Positions 5,776-12,918 of a stretch of 20,816 nt of DNA are shown one piece after another. Both the position numbers and the translations under genes were made by a program. Within the stretch, counting starts at the first letter, position 1, and each line of letters begins with the position of its first letter. This DNA is from an uncultured Paracoccaceae bacterium (GTDB lineage Bacteria; Pseudomonadota; Alphaproteobacteria; Rhodobacterales; Rhodobacteraceae): the NCBI GenBank assembly GCA_937952085.1, contig CALFYQ010000261.1:1-20816 (forward strand), given 5' to 3'. The notes under the pieces are model-generated. The model had not been told where the DNA came from, made no database searches, and was given only the letters and a program-made list of their open reading frames with translations.

Positions 5776-7481
5776 AGCGGCCGCTCAGATCGCGCGTCAT
5801 CACCGAGGGGATCGACCGCACCCCGCACCGCGCCTTCATGCGCGGCATGGGGCTCGACGACGATTCCATCTCCCGCCCCTTCGTCGGCGTGGTGACGACG
5901 GAGGGCGAGACCTCCCCCTGCAACATGGGCCTCGCGGCGCAGGCCGAGCACGCCTATGCGGGCGTCGAGGAAGGCGGCGGCACGCCCCGGAAGTTCACCA
6001 CCATCTCGGTCTCCGACGCGCTCTCGATGAACCATCAGGGCATGAAATGCTCGCTGGTCAGCCGCGAGGTGATCGCCGATTCGGTGGAGCTGGTGATCCG
6101 CGCCCATTGCTTCGACGGCCTCGTCGCCTACGGGGCCTGCGACAAGAACCTCCCCGCCATGCTGATGGCGATGACCCGGCTCGACGTGCCCTCCGTCTTC
6201 CTCCACGGCGGCGCGACGCTCGCCTCCGAGTTCGACGGCAAGAGCTTTTCCGTCATCAACGCCTATGAGGCGGTGGGCGCGGTGCAGACCGGGCAGCTCG
6301 ACCGCGAGACGCTGAAGAAGATGGAGAAGGCGGCGATGCGGACCGTGGGCGCCTGCCCCGGCCAGTTCACCGCCTCCACGATGGCGATGGTCTCCGAGGT
6401 GATGGGCTTCGCGATCCCGGGCTCGGCCACGGCCCCGGCGGTGGCGGCGGAGCGCCGCGCGCTCGGCCGCCGCGCCGGCCTCACCGTGATGGAGCTGATC
6501 CGGAACGGCGGGCCGACGCCGCGCCAGCTCGTCACGCAGAAGAGCCTCGAGAACGCCTGCGCCATCGTCGCTGCGACCGGCGGCTCCACCAACGCCGCGC
6601 TCCATATCCCGGCCATCGCCCATGAGGCGGGCATCCGCTTCACCCTCGATGACGTGGCCGAAGTGCTCCAGCGCACCCCGCTCATCGCCGACCTGATGCC
6701 CGGCGGGCGCTTCTACGCCCAGCACGTCCACGAGATTGGCGGCGTCGCCGTGGTGGTGAAGGAGCTGATCGCCGGCGGCTACATGCACGGCGACACGCCG
6801 ACCGTGATGGGCGTGACGCTCGGCGAGCTGACGCAGGACGCGCCGGCGCCTGACGGCGAGGTGATCCGCCCGCTCTCCAACGCCCGCTCGGAAAGCGGCG
6901 GCGTGGTGGTGCTGAAGGGCTCGCTCGCGCCCGACGGGGCGCTCATCAAGGTGGCGGGGCTGAACCAGCTCGTCCACGAAGGCCCGGCCCGCGTCTTCGA
7001 GAGCGAGGAGGAGGCGGTGAAGGCGATCCGCAACTCCGAATACGCCGCCGGCGACGTGGTGATCATCCGCAACGAGGGCCCGAAGGGCGGCCCCGGCATG
7101 CGCGAGATGCTCGGCCCGACGGCGATGATCTACGGGCAGGGGATGGGCGAGAAGGTGGCGCTCATCACCGACGGCCGGTTCTCCGGCGCGACCCGCGGGC
7201 TCTGCATCGGCTATGTCTCGCCGGAAGCGGCGGCGGGCGGGCCGATCGGCCTCGTGAAGACCGGCGACATGGTGCGGGTCGACGCGAAGGCGGCGACGCT
7301 CGATCTGCTGATCCCCGAGGCGGAGCTGGCGCAGCGGAAGGCGGAATGGAAGCCGCGCTCGCAGGGCCGGCTCGCGGGCGTCCTGCAGAAATACGCCGCT
7401 TCCGTCCGCTCCGCCCATCTCGGCGCGGTGACGCATGACGGCGCGGCGGAATGGCCGATGGACGAGGTGGCGGATGACTGA
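5772..7481 (+). CDS. IlvD/EDD family dehydratase (dihydroxy-acid dehydratase-like)
   Basis: A 569-residue iron-sulfur dehydratase of the IlvD/EDD family, which removes water from 2,3-dihydroxy acids or sugar acids to give 2-keto acids. All three cluster cysteines are present: Cys50 (GETSPCNMG), Cys123 (GACDKNLPAM) and Cys195 (GACPGQFTAS). The catalytic Ser471 sits in GRFSGATRG; typical IlvD has GRFSGGTHG, so the two changed positions suggest a diverged subfamily. The start follows GGGAGGGAAGC; the upstream in-frame ATGs lie inside the divergent gene. It overlaps the following dehydrogenase by 8 bp and diverges from the decarboxylase. It may be the valine/isoleucine enzyme, but the setting (no ilvB, ilvC or ilvE) and the motif change favour a catabolic acid dehydratase. 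Confidence 0.88.
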   Translation: MERPLRSRVITEGIDRTPHRAFMRGMGLDDDSISRPFVGVVTTEGETSPCNMGLAAQAEHAYAGVEEGGGTPRKFTTISVSDALSMNHQGMKCSLVSREVIADSVELVIRAHCFDGLVAYGACDKNLPAMLMAMTRLDVPSVFLHGGATLASEFDGKSFSVINAYEAVGAVQTGQLDRETLKKMEKAAMRTVGACPGQFTASTMAMVSEVMGFAIPGSATAPAVAAERRALGRRAGLTVMELIRNGGPTPRQLVTQKSLENACAIVAATGGSTNAALHIPAIAHEAGIRFTLDDVAEVLQRTPLIADLMPGGRFYAQHVHEIGGVAVVVKELIAGGYMHGDTPTVMGVTLGELTQDAPAPDGEVIRPLSNARSESGGVVVLKGSLAPDGALIKVAGLNQLVHEGPARVFESEEEAVKAIRNSEYAAGDVVIIRNEGPKGGPGMREMLGPTAMIYGQGMGEKVALITDGRFSGATRGLCIGYVSPEAAAGGPIGLVKTGDMVRVDAKAATLDLLIPEAELAQRKAEWKPRSQGRLAGVLQKYAASVRSAHLGAVTHDGAAEWPMDEVADD

Positions 7482-8352
7482 CCTGCCGAAGATCGGCTTC
7501 GCCGGGCTCGGCCTGATGGGCGGGCCGATGGCCGCGCGGCTGCAGGCGGCCGGCTTCCCGCTGATCGTCTGGAACCGCAGCCTGGAAAAGGCGGCGCCCT
7601 TCCTCGCCGCCGGCGCGGCGCTGGCGGGGGCGCCTTCGGAGCTTTGCGCCGCCGATTTCGTCTTCCTCAACCTGTTGGACCGGAAGGCGATCGAGGCGGT
7701 GATCTTCGGCCCCGGCGGCGTCGCCGAGGGGAAGGGCGGCGCGACCGTCCTCGCCGACTTCTCCACCATCCCGCCCGACGCGACGCGGGAGATCGCCGCC
7801 CGGCTCAAGGCCGCGAACGGGATTGACTGGGTGGACGCGCCGGTCTCCGGCGGCGCGGTCGGCGCCAAGGACGGCACGCTGGCGATCATGGCCGGCGGGC
7901 CGGCCGAGGCGGTGGACCGGCTCCGCCCGGTGATGGCGCATCTCTCCGCCCGCTTCACCCATATGGGCGGAACCGGCGCCGGCCAGGCGACGAAGCTCGT
8001 CAACCAGATCATTTCGGGCTGCACCATGGCGGTGGTGGCCGAGGCCGTGGCCTTCGCCGAGAAGACCGGGGTGGACCCGGCGCTGCTGACCGAGGCGCTG
8101 GGCGGTGGCTTCGCCGATTCGCGCCCGTTCCAGATCTTCGTCCCCCGGATGGCGGCCAGCCTCTACGAGCCGCCGCTCGGCGCGACCGACACGATGATCA
8201 AGGATCTGGCCGAGGTGGAGCGCACCGCCGCCGAGACCGGCGCGCGGCTGCCGCTCGTCTCCGCGGCGCTCGGCGAGATGCGCGCCAGCTCCGGCAGGGG
8301 CGACGGCGGAAAGGACATTTCGGCCATTGTGGAAATGTGGAGGGCGGGCTGA
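7474..8352 (+). CDS. NAD(P)-dependent beta-hydroxyacid dehydrogenase (HIBADH/GarR-type)
   Basis: A 292-residue member of the 3-hydroxyisobutyrate dehydrogenase / tartronate semialdehyde reductase family. The Rossmann motif GFAGLGLMGGPMA is at 8-20, the substrate loop DAPVSGG at 121-127, and the catalytic Lys174 with Asn177 in GAGQATKLVNQ. The start ATG lies inside the end of the dehydratase gene (ATGACTGA), giving an 8-bp overlap and probable translational coupling. The longer frame reading back into the dehydratase is not needed. Family members oxidise or reduce a 3-hydroxyacid with NAD(P). Together with the dehydratase and decarboxylase this suggests handling of a hydroxylated, carboxyl-rich organic acid; the exact substrate cannot be read from sequence. 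Confidence 0.9.
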   Translation: MTDLPKIGFAGLGLMGGPMAARLQAAGFPLIVWNRSLEKAAPFLAAGAALAGAPSELCAADFVFLNLLDRKAIEAVIFGPGGVAEGKGGATVLADFSTIPPDATREIAARLKAANGIDWVDAPVSGGAVGAKDGTLAIMAGGPAEAVDRLRPVMAHLSARFTHMGGTGAGQATKLVNQIISGCTMAVVAEAVAFAEKTGVDPALLTEALGGGFADSRPFQIFVPRMAASLYEPPLGATDTMIKDLAEVERTAAETGARLPLVSAALGEMRASSGRGDGGKDISAIVEMWRAG

Positions 8353-8368
8353 TCCGCCGGCCCGACCC

Positions 8369-8398
8369 TTGCCAAGGGGCGGGGCGCCGCCCTATGTC
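8369..8398 (+). promoter_or_regulatory. Candidate accA promoter
   Basis: TTGCCA (8369-8374, five of six to TTGACA) and TATGTC (8393-8398) are 18 bp apart. A start near 8405 gives a leader of about 20 nt with a GGGA before the accA ATG. A small CCCTT-GCC-AAGGG hairpin at about 8366-8378 overlaps the -35. Confidence 0.45.
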
Positions 8399-8424
8399 GC
8401 GCCCACGCCGCTGAACGGGACGCG

Positions 8425-9381
8425 ATGCACACGTATCTCGAATTCGAGAAAGACCTCGCGGATATCGAGGGTAAGGCCGCCGAGCTTCGCGCCATCGCCG
8501 CCAAGAACGGCGTGAACGTGGACGAGGAGGCGACGCAGCTCGACAAGAAGGCCGCGCAGCTTCTCGTCGATCTCTACGGCCAGCTCACGCCTTGGCAGAA
8601 ATGCCTCGTCGCGCGGCACCCGAACCGGCCGCGCGCGCTCCACTACGTGCAGGCGCTATTCCAGGAATTCACGCCCCTCGCCGGCGACCGCGCCTTCGCC
8701 GAAGACGCCGCGGTGATCGGCGGCCTCGCCCGGTTCGACGACCGCCCGGTCATGGTGATCGGCCAGGAGAAGGGCGTCGACACCAAGTCCCGCGTCGAGC
8801 GGAATTTCGGCATGGCGCGGCCCGAGGGCTATCGGAAGGCCGTGCGGCTGATGCAGATGGCGGACCGCTTCGCCATTCCCGTCATCACGCTGATCGACAC
8901 GCCCGGCGCCTATCCCGGCAAGGGCGCGGAGGAGCGCGGCCAGGCCGAGGCCATCGCCCGCTCCACCGAAGCCTGCCTCAAGCTCGGCGCGCCGCTCCTC
9001 TCCGTGGTGATCGGCGAGGGCGGTTCCGGCGGCGCGGTGGCGCTGGCGGCGGGGGACCGCGTCATCATGCTCGAGCATTCGATCTATTCGGTGATCACGC
9101 CCGAGGGCTGCGCCTCGATCCTCTGGAAGAACGCCGACAAGATGAAGGAGGCGGCCGCCGCGCTCCGCCTCACCGCGCAGGACCTGAAGAAGCTCGGCGT
9201 CGCCGACCGGGTGGTGAAGGAGCCGACCGGCGGCGCTCAGCGGGATCCGAAGGCGGCCGTCGCCGCCGTCGGCCAGGCGATCCGCGAGGAACTGGCCGCG
9301 CTCTCCGGCCTCAATCCGGCCGACCTTCGCGGCGCGCGCCGGCGGAAGTTCCTCAAGATGGGCGACGCGACGCTCGGTTGA
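8425..9381 (+). CDS. accA: Acetyl-CoA carboxylase carboxyltransferase subunit alpha
   Basis: AccA forms, with AccD, the carboxyltransferase that moves CO2 from biotin on AccB to acetyl-CoA, giving malonyl-CoA, the first committed step of fatty-acid synthesis. At 318 residues it has the normal length (E. coli 319). It opens with the typical LEFEKDLADIEGKAAEL, carries the conserved GQEKGVDTKSRVERNFGMARPEGYRKA stretch beginning at residue 113, DTPGAYPG at 158-165 and the oxyanion-forming GEGGSGGAVAL at 197-207, followed by EHSIYSVITPEGCASILW. accD is not in the window. A T-run after a weak stem (9394-9413) may end the transcript. Confidence 0.97.
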   Translation: MHTYLEFEKDLADIEGKAAELRAIAAKNGVNVDEEATQLDKKAAQLLVDLYGQLTPWQKCLVARHPNRPRALHYVQALFQEFTPLAGDRAFAEDAAVIGGLARFDDRPVMVIGQEKGVDTKSRVERNFGMARPEGYRKAVRLMQMADRFAIPVITLIDTPGAYPGKGAEERGQAEAIARSTEACLKLGAPLLSVVIGEGGSGGAVALAAGDRVIMLEHSIYSVITPEGCASILWKNADKMKEAAAALRLTAQDLKKLGVADRVVKEPTGGAQRDPKAAVAAVGQAIREELAALSGLNPADLRGARRRKFLKMGDATLG

Positions 9382-9393
9382 GCCGCCGCTGCG

Positions 9394-9413
9394 ACGGCCG
9401 TTCACCGTTTTTT
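9394..9413 (+). terminator. Possible accA terminator
   Basis: ACGG (9394-9397) can pair with CCGT (9405-9408) around a 7-nt loop, running directly into six T (9408-9413). The T-run is striking in such GC-rich DNA but the stem is short. Confidence 0.35.
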
Positions 9414-9536
9414 CCGGATTCGGCGACAGAATTTTGCGGAAATCGCTTTCCAGCGGCGGGGAAAGGCACCAGATTGCATCACCGGAGGGACGGAATCGTC
9501 GCGGCTCCGTCGAAGGCTCCGGAAGGAGATCGATCG

Positions 9537-9662
9537 TTGAAGTGGTCCGACATAGCCGATGCGCTGAACGAATGGCTGGACCGGCTCGCCGGCGGCGCCC
9601 AGCCCGCGCCGATCCCGGTGCGCGCCGGAGACCGCAAGGGTCCGAAGGCGCCGCGGCGCTGA
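9537..9662 (+). CDS. Small 41-aa protein, TTG start
   Basis: A TTG at 9537 sits eight bases after a perfect AAGGAG (9523-9528) and opens a 41-codon frame. The product begins with an amphipathic helix-like stretch (KWSDIADALNEWLDRLAGG, residues 2-20) with hydrophobic and acidic residues spaced as on a helix, then a Pro-rich, basic tail (PAPIPVRAGDRKGPKAPRR). No family is recognised. It ends 22 bp before the GTG of the carboxymuconolactone-decarboxylase-like gene, so the two could be co-transcribed. The ribosome site and helix pattern support a real microprotein, but the short length leaves doubt. Confidence 0.5.
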   Translation: MKWSDIADALNEWLDRLAGGAQPAPIPVRAGDRKGPKAPRR

Positions 9663-9684
9663 TCCGCTCCCGCTTGCAATCGAC

Positions 9685-10089
9685 GTGACCACCAGACGCA
9701 TCCTGACCGACGACGAGCTTGCGCCCGAGGCGGCCGCCGTCTTCGCGGATATCCGCGCCACCCGCGGCTCCGACTTCGTGAACGACTTCTGGCGGGCGCT
9801 GGCGAACGACCCGGCGCTCCTGAAGGCGACGTGGGAGCGGCTGAAGGTCGTCATGGCGCCGCGCGAGGGCGGCCTCGACGCGCTGACCAAGGAACTCGTC
9901 TACCTCGCCGTCTCCATCGCCAATGGCTGCACCTATTGCGTGCATTCCCACACCGCCGCGGCGAAGGCGAAGGGCATGACCGACGCGCAGCATGGCGAGT
10001 TTCTCGCCGTGGTCGGCATGGCCTCGACCACCAATGCGCTGGTCGAGGGCCTCCAGGTGCCGCCAGACGCGGTGTTCCAGGTCAAGTGA
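9685..10089 (+). CDS. Carboxymuconolactone decarboxylase (AhpD-like) family protein
   Basis: A 134-residue protein of the CMD/AhpD-like all-helical family. The redox motif is complete: Cys82-x-x-Cys85-x-x-x-His89 in NGCTYCVHSHT, preceded by the conserved TKELVYLAVSIA helix (68-79), whose Glu70 matches the family acid. Members include peroxidase partners (AhpD) and gamma-carboxymuconolactone decarboxylases; the CxxC-His arrangement favours a thiol-based peroxide or alkylhydroperoxide role. The start is GTG at 9685 with no good Shine-Dalgarno, 22 bp after the small upstream ORF, hinting at coupling. No ahpC or aromatic-degradation gene is adjacent. Confidence 0.85.
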   Translation: MTTRRILTDDELAPEAAAVFADIRATRGSDFVNDFWRALANDPALLKATWERLKVVMAPREGGLDALTKELVYLAVSIANGCTYCVHSHTAAAKAKGMTDAQHGEFLAVVGMASTTNALVEGLQVPPDAVFQVK

Positions 10090-10188
10090 CGGCCGCGTCG
10101 CCGGGCGGCGGGACGGTTTGACGTTCGGCCGCGCCGGCGCTCGGCGCGAAGCGGCCTCGAACCATCTCGCGTTCGCCCACCGCTCCCT

Positions 10189-10211
10189 GGCCCGTGCGAC
10201 CAACACGGGCC
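10189..10211 (+). terminator. GC-rich hairpin downstream of the CMD-family gene
   Basis: GGCCCGTG (10189-10196) and CACGGGCC (10204-10211) form a perfect 8-bp stem with the 7-nt loop CGACCAA. It lies 100 bp after the stop and has no T-run, so it could be a terminator, an RNA-processing or attenuation element, or a protein site. Confidence 0.35.
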
Positions 10212-10408
10212 GCGCCCGCCCCTTCCCACGGGCGAGCGAAACCCGGTCGCCACAAGCGGGTCGGCCTGCGGTCGGGGCGACGCCATGAAGCGCGCATGCC
10301 TGCCGGATCAGGCGCCCACCGAGGGGCGGCCGCGCCCCGACGCGCCTTGTGCGGCCGGGGACGTTTCCAGCCCGCGGGTTTTCAGGGGCGCCCTATCGCC
10401 GCCGCGGA

Positions 10409-10437
10409 TTGCGCCGGCCGCCCGGCCCCGCTATCTC
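10409..10437 (+). promoter_or_regulatory. Candidate ychF promoter
   Basis: TTGCGC (10409-10414) and TATCTC (10432-10437) are separated by exactly 17 bp. The leader would be about 18 nt and includes GGAGGG upstream of the ATG at 10462. Confidence 0.4.
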
Positions 10438-10461
10438 GCGGCCGGGGCGACGGAGGGCGCG

Positions 10462-11559
10462 ATGGGCTTCAGATGCGGGATCGTCGGGCTGCCGAATGTC
10501 GGCAAGTCCACCCTCTTCAACGCGCTGACGCGCACGGCCGCGGCGCAGGCGGCGAATTTCCCCTTCTGCACGATCGAGCCGAATGTCGGCGAGGTTTCGG
10601 TGCCGGATCTCCGGATCGACACGCTGGCGAAGATCGCCGGTTCGAAGGAGACGATCCCGGCCCGCTTCACCTTCGTCGACATCGCCGGCCTCGTGCGCGG
10701 CGCCTCGAAAGGGGAGGGGCTCGGCAACCAGTTCCTCGCGAACATCCGCGAAGTGGACGCCATCGCCCATGTCCTCCGCTGCTTCGAGGATGACGACATC
10801 ACCCATGTCGAGGGCCGGATCGACCCGATCGCTGACGCCGAGACGATCGAGACCGAGCTGATGATCGCCGATCTCGAATCGGCGGAACGGCGTCTCCAGA
10901 ACCTGCAGCGGAAGCTGAAGGGCGGCGACAAGGAGGCCGTGCTGCAGGCGCGCCTCCTCGAACTCGCCAAGACCGCGCTTGGCGAGGGACGCCCGGCCCG
11001 CACGCTCGCCGTCGCGGAGGAGGACGAGAAGGCCTGGCGCGGCCTCCAGCTCCTTACCTCGAAGCCCGTCCTCTACGTCTGCAATGTCGCCGAGGACGAG
11101 GCCGCGACGGGCAACGACTGGACCCGGAAGGTCGAGGCCAAGGCCGCGGCCGAGGGCGCCGCCTGCGTCACGATCTCCGCCCGGATCGAAGAGGAGATCG
11201 CCCAGCTCGAGGACGAGGAGCGCGCGATGTTCCTCGAGGAGATGGGGCTGGAGGAAGCCGGGCTCGACCGGCTGATCCGCGCCGGCTACGGCCTCCTCGG
11301 CCTCGCCACCTATTTCACCGCCGGCCCGAAGGAGACCCGCGCCTGGACGATCCAGAAGGGCTGGACCGCCCCGAAGGCCGCCGGCGTGATCCACGGCGAT
11401 TTCGAGAAGGGCTTCATCCGGGCCGAGACGGTCGCCTATGACGACTACGTCCGCCTCGGCGGCGAGCAGAAGGCCCGTGAGGCCGGCAAGCTCCGCGCCG
11501 AGGGCAAGACCTATGTCGTGCAGGACGGCGACGTGATGCACTTCCTCTTCAGTCGCTGA
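10462..11559 (+). CDS. ychF: Redox-regulated ATPase YchF (Obg/OLA1-type)
   Basis: YchF is a translation-factor-type P-loop protein of the Obg family that prefers ATP to GTP and binds ribosomes; in E. coli it affects stress and catalase responses. The 365-residue product has the P-loop GLPNVGKS (9-16), the switch motif DIAG (73-76) and NVAE (209-212) in place of the NKxD guanine motif, the known reason for ATP preference. It ends with the TGS domain (about 281-364: TYFTAGPKETRAWTI, HGDFEKGFIRAE, YVVQDGDVMHFLF). The ATG at 10462 follows GGAGGG and gives the family length; the longer frame would add an unrelated 59-residue arginine/proline-rich extension. Confidence 0.96.
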   Translation: MGFRCGIVGLPNVGKSTLFNALTRTAAAQAANFPFCTIEPNVGEVSVPDLRIDTLAKIAGSKETIPARFTFVDIAGLVRGASKGEGLGNQFLANIREVDAIAHVLRCFEDDDITHVEGRIDPIADAETIETELMIADLESAERRLQNLQRKLKGGDKEAVLQARLLELAKTALGEGRPARTLAVAEEDEKAWRGLQLLTSKPVLYVCNVAEDEAATGNDWTRKVEAKAAAEGAACVTISARIEEEIAQLEDEERAMFLEEMGLEEAGLDRLIRAGYGLLGLATYFTAGPKETRAWTIQKGWTAPKAAGVIHGDFEKGFIRAETVAYDDYVRLGGEQKAREAGKLRAEGKTYVVQDGDVMHFLFSR

Positions 11560-11619
11560 GGCGGACCCCGCCCGGCGGTGACTTTCCGCACCCGCCGACC
11601 CGGGCTGCGGCCGGACCGG

Positions 11620-11648
11620 GTGAAGGATCCGGGGCCTCGTGTTATCTT
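11620..11648 (+). promoter_or_regulatory. Candidate promoter of the 59-aa protein gene
   Basis: GTGAAG (11620-11625) and TATCTT (11643-11648) are 17 bp apart. Transcription from about 11655 would place AAGGAG (11670-11675) correctly for the ATG at 11683. Confidence 0.4.
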
Positions 11649-11682
11649 GCGCCTCGACGCCCTGATGCGAAGGAGCGGAGCG

Positions 11683-11862
11683 ATGGCCGATCCTAAACAT
11701 GGACCCGAGGTGATCGAGGACGACGCCCTGGATGACGCCGCGTCCGGCGCGTCGGGCGTCTCGACCGGAAAGCGGCAGCACAAGCCCTTCGTGGCGACCG
11801 CCCCCGCCGACACGGCGGGTGAGGGGGCCGCGACCACGATCACCTATACCGGGCTCGAATAA
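11683..11862 (+). CDS. Small acidic hypothetical protein (59 aa)
   Basis: A 59-residue protein beginning MADPKHGPEVIEDDALDD, followed by a low-complexity Ala/Ser/Gly/Thr stretch and ending TITYTGLE. The start is chosen because AAGGAG stands seven bases upstream and a TATCTT promoter element precedes it; an earlier frame start at 11578 lies before that promoter. No domain, signal peptide or membrane segment is seen; the acidic, low-complexity make-up suggests a disordered protein. It converges on the HD-domain gene with only 10 bp between stop codons. Function unknown. Confidence 0.65.
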   Translation: MADPKHGPEVIEDDALDDAASGASGVSTGKRQHKPFVATAPADTAGEGAATTITYTGLE

Positions 11863-11884
11863 CCTCGGGTATTCAGCCGCCCGG
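11849..11884. terminator. Nested inverted repeat across two convergent stop codons
   Basis: An outer 6-bp stem CCGGGC/GCCCGG (11849-11854 and 11879-11884) encloses an inner stem GAATAACC/GGGTATTC (11857-11864 and 11867-11874, one mismatch). Both stop codons (TAA 11860-11862 and, on minus, TGA 11875-11873) fall inside it. A bidirectional terminator is the simplest reading. Confidence 0.45.
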
Positions 11885-12472
11885 CGCTGCAAGCGCTTCA
11901 AAGCGCGCGAGGAAGGCCTCCGCCGCCGCCTGCGGGGGCAGGGGGGCGAGGCGCAGCCCCTCCCAGCCGGGAAAGGCGGGCCGCGCGAAATAGCGGTTCG
12001 CCTCCGCGGCGGAAAATCCGGCGAGTTGCACCGCCTCGAGCCAGGCCGCGGCCCGGTCCGCCTTTTTGATCCGCGCCTTCAGCTTCGGCGGCGTGGCCGC
12101 GGGGAGGCCGAAGCGGAGATGGATCGCCGCCTCCAGCCGCGCCTCGAAGACCCGATAGTCGAGCCCAAGCGCCGCCTTGAACGGCGAGATCATGTCGCCG
12201 ATCACGTATTCCGGCGCGTCATGCAGGAGGGCGATGAGCCGCTCCTGCCGCGTCGGCTCCGGCTTCGTCGCGGAGAGGATGCGTTCGACCAGCACGCAAT
12301 GCTCCGCCACCGAATAGGCCCAGTCGCCGAGCGTCTGGCCGTTCCAGCGGGCGACGCGGGCAAGGCCGTGGGCGATGTCGGCGATCTCGACATCGAGCGG
12401 CGACGGGTCGATCAGGTCGAGCCGCCGGCCCGAAAGCATCCGCTGCCACGCCCGGTTCTCCGCCTTCGCCAC
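11873..12472 (-). CDS. HD-domain phosphohydrolase (YfbR-like)
   Basis: A 199-residue HD-superfamily metal-dependent phosphohydrolase. Metal ligands are visible in the order His58 (YSVAEHCVLV), His84-Asp85 (ALLHDAPEYVIGDMISPFK) and Asp139 (IKKADRAA). This matches the YfbR 5'-deoxynucleotidase arrangement, including the SEH-like and HDxxE patterns. Likely substrates are nucleoside monophosphates, but specificity is inferred. The start is GTG at 12472, with AAGGAGGG five bases upstream; the longer frame with an ATG at 12808 overlaps the divergent small gene and is arginine/proline-rich, so it is rejected. Confidence 0.88.
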   Translation of the reverse strand: MAKAENRAWQRMLSGRRLDLIDPSPLDVEIADIAHGLARVARWNGQTLGDWAYSVAEHCVLVERILSATKPEPTRQERLIALLHDAPEYVIGDMISPFKAALGLDYRVFEARLEAAIHLRFGLPAATPPKLKARIKKADRAAAWLEAVQLAGFSAAEANRYFARPAFPGWEGLRLAPLPPQAAAEAFLARFEALAAPGG

Positions 12473-12590
12473 GTCGCCCTCCTTCGGCCCCCGCCCCGAT
12501 AGCAAGCGCCTCCGCCGAACGCCATCGCCCGACCTTGCGCCCGCCCCGGCGAGCGCCCATCCTCCGCCCGAAGCCGGAAGGAGCCTCCCG

Positions 12591-12887
12591 ATGCCCGCGC
12601 CCCTCGCCCTCGGCCCGCTCGCCTGGAAAGCCGTCGCCCTCGGCGCCGGCGCGACCGCGATCTGGCTCGCCTCGCGCCGCCCGCCCGAGGGCCCGCGCGG
12701 CCTCTGGCGCGAACGCGCGCTCGACGACGTGGCGGACGGGCTCGAAGCCGGCATGGCGCGGGGCGCGGAGGAGGCGCGGGCGGATCTCGGCGGCCGCTGG
12801 CGGCGCACGCTCCGCTTCGGCGCCGGCGGGCCGGGCTATGAGATCGACGTCGCCGGCATCCTTCGCGCGCGCCTGCGCCGGGCCTGA
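12591..12887 (+). CDS. Hypothetical membrane-anchored protein (98 aa)
   Basis: A 98-residue protein with one hydrophobic N-terminal segment (about residues 4-26, LALGPLAWKAVALGAGATAIW) followed by a basic, then mixed-charge soluble part (RALDDVADGLEAGMARGAEEARADLGGRW) and a short C-terminal FGAGGPGYEIDVAGI motif. AAGGAG lies seven bases before the ATG. It diverges from the HD phosphohydrolase (118 bp apart) and is 31 bp upstream of the GST gene, likely in one transcript with it. No family is recognised; the topology suggests a membrane-tethered, cytoplasm-facing protein. Confidence 0.7.
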   Translation: MPAPLALGPLAWKAVALGAGATAIWLASRRPPEGPRGLWRERALDDVADGLEAGMARGAEEARADLGGRWRRTLRFGAGGPGYEIDVAGILRARLRRA

Positions 12888-12918
12888 AACCTTCAAGAAA
12901 CCGAGGAAACGAACGACC

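Larger units (their letters stand above)
10090..10461. other. 372-bp intergenic region with hairpin and ychF promoter
   Basis: No convincing gene; open frames here are arginine/proline-rich shadows in several frames. It holds a perfect 8-bp inverted repeat (10189-10211) and, near its end, a TTGCGC/TATCTC promoter-like pair leading to ychF. A second stem CGCCCG/CGGGCG (10213-10218 and 10229-10234) follows the first directly. Confidence 0.5.

Noticed and set aside
5739..8027. Open frame of 762 codons on the minus strand
   Set aside because: It lies opposite the dehydratase and dehydrogenase genes and is rich in Arg/His/Gly, as expected for the antisense frame of high-GC coding DNA. No family motif appears.
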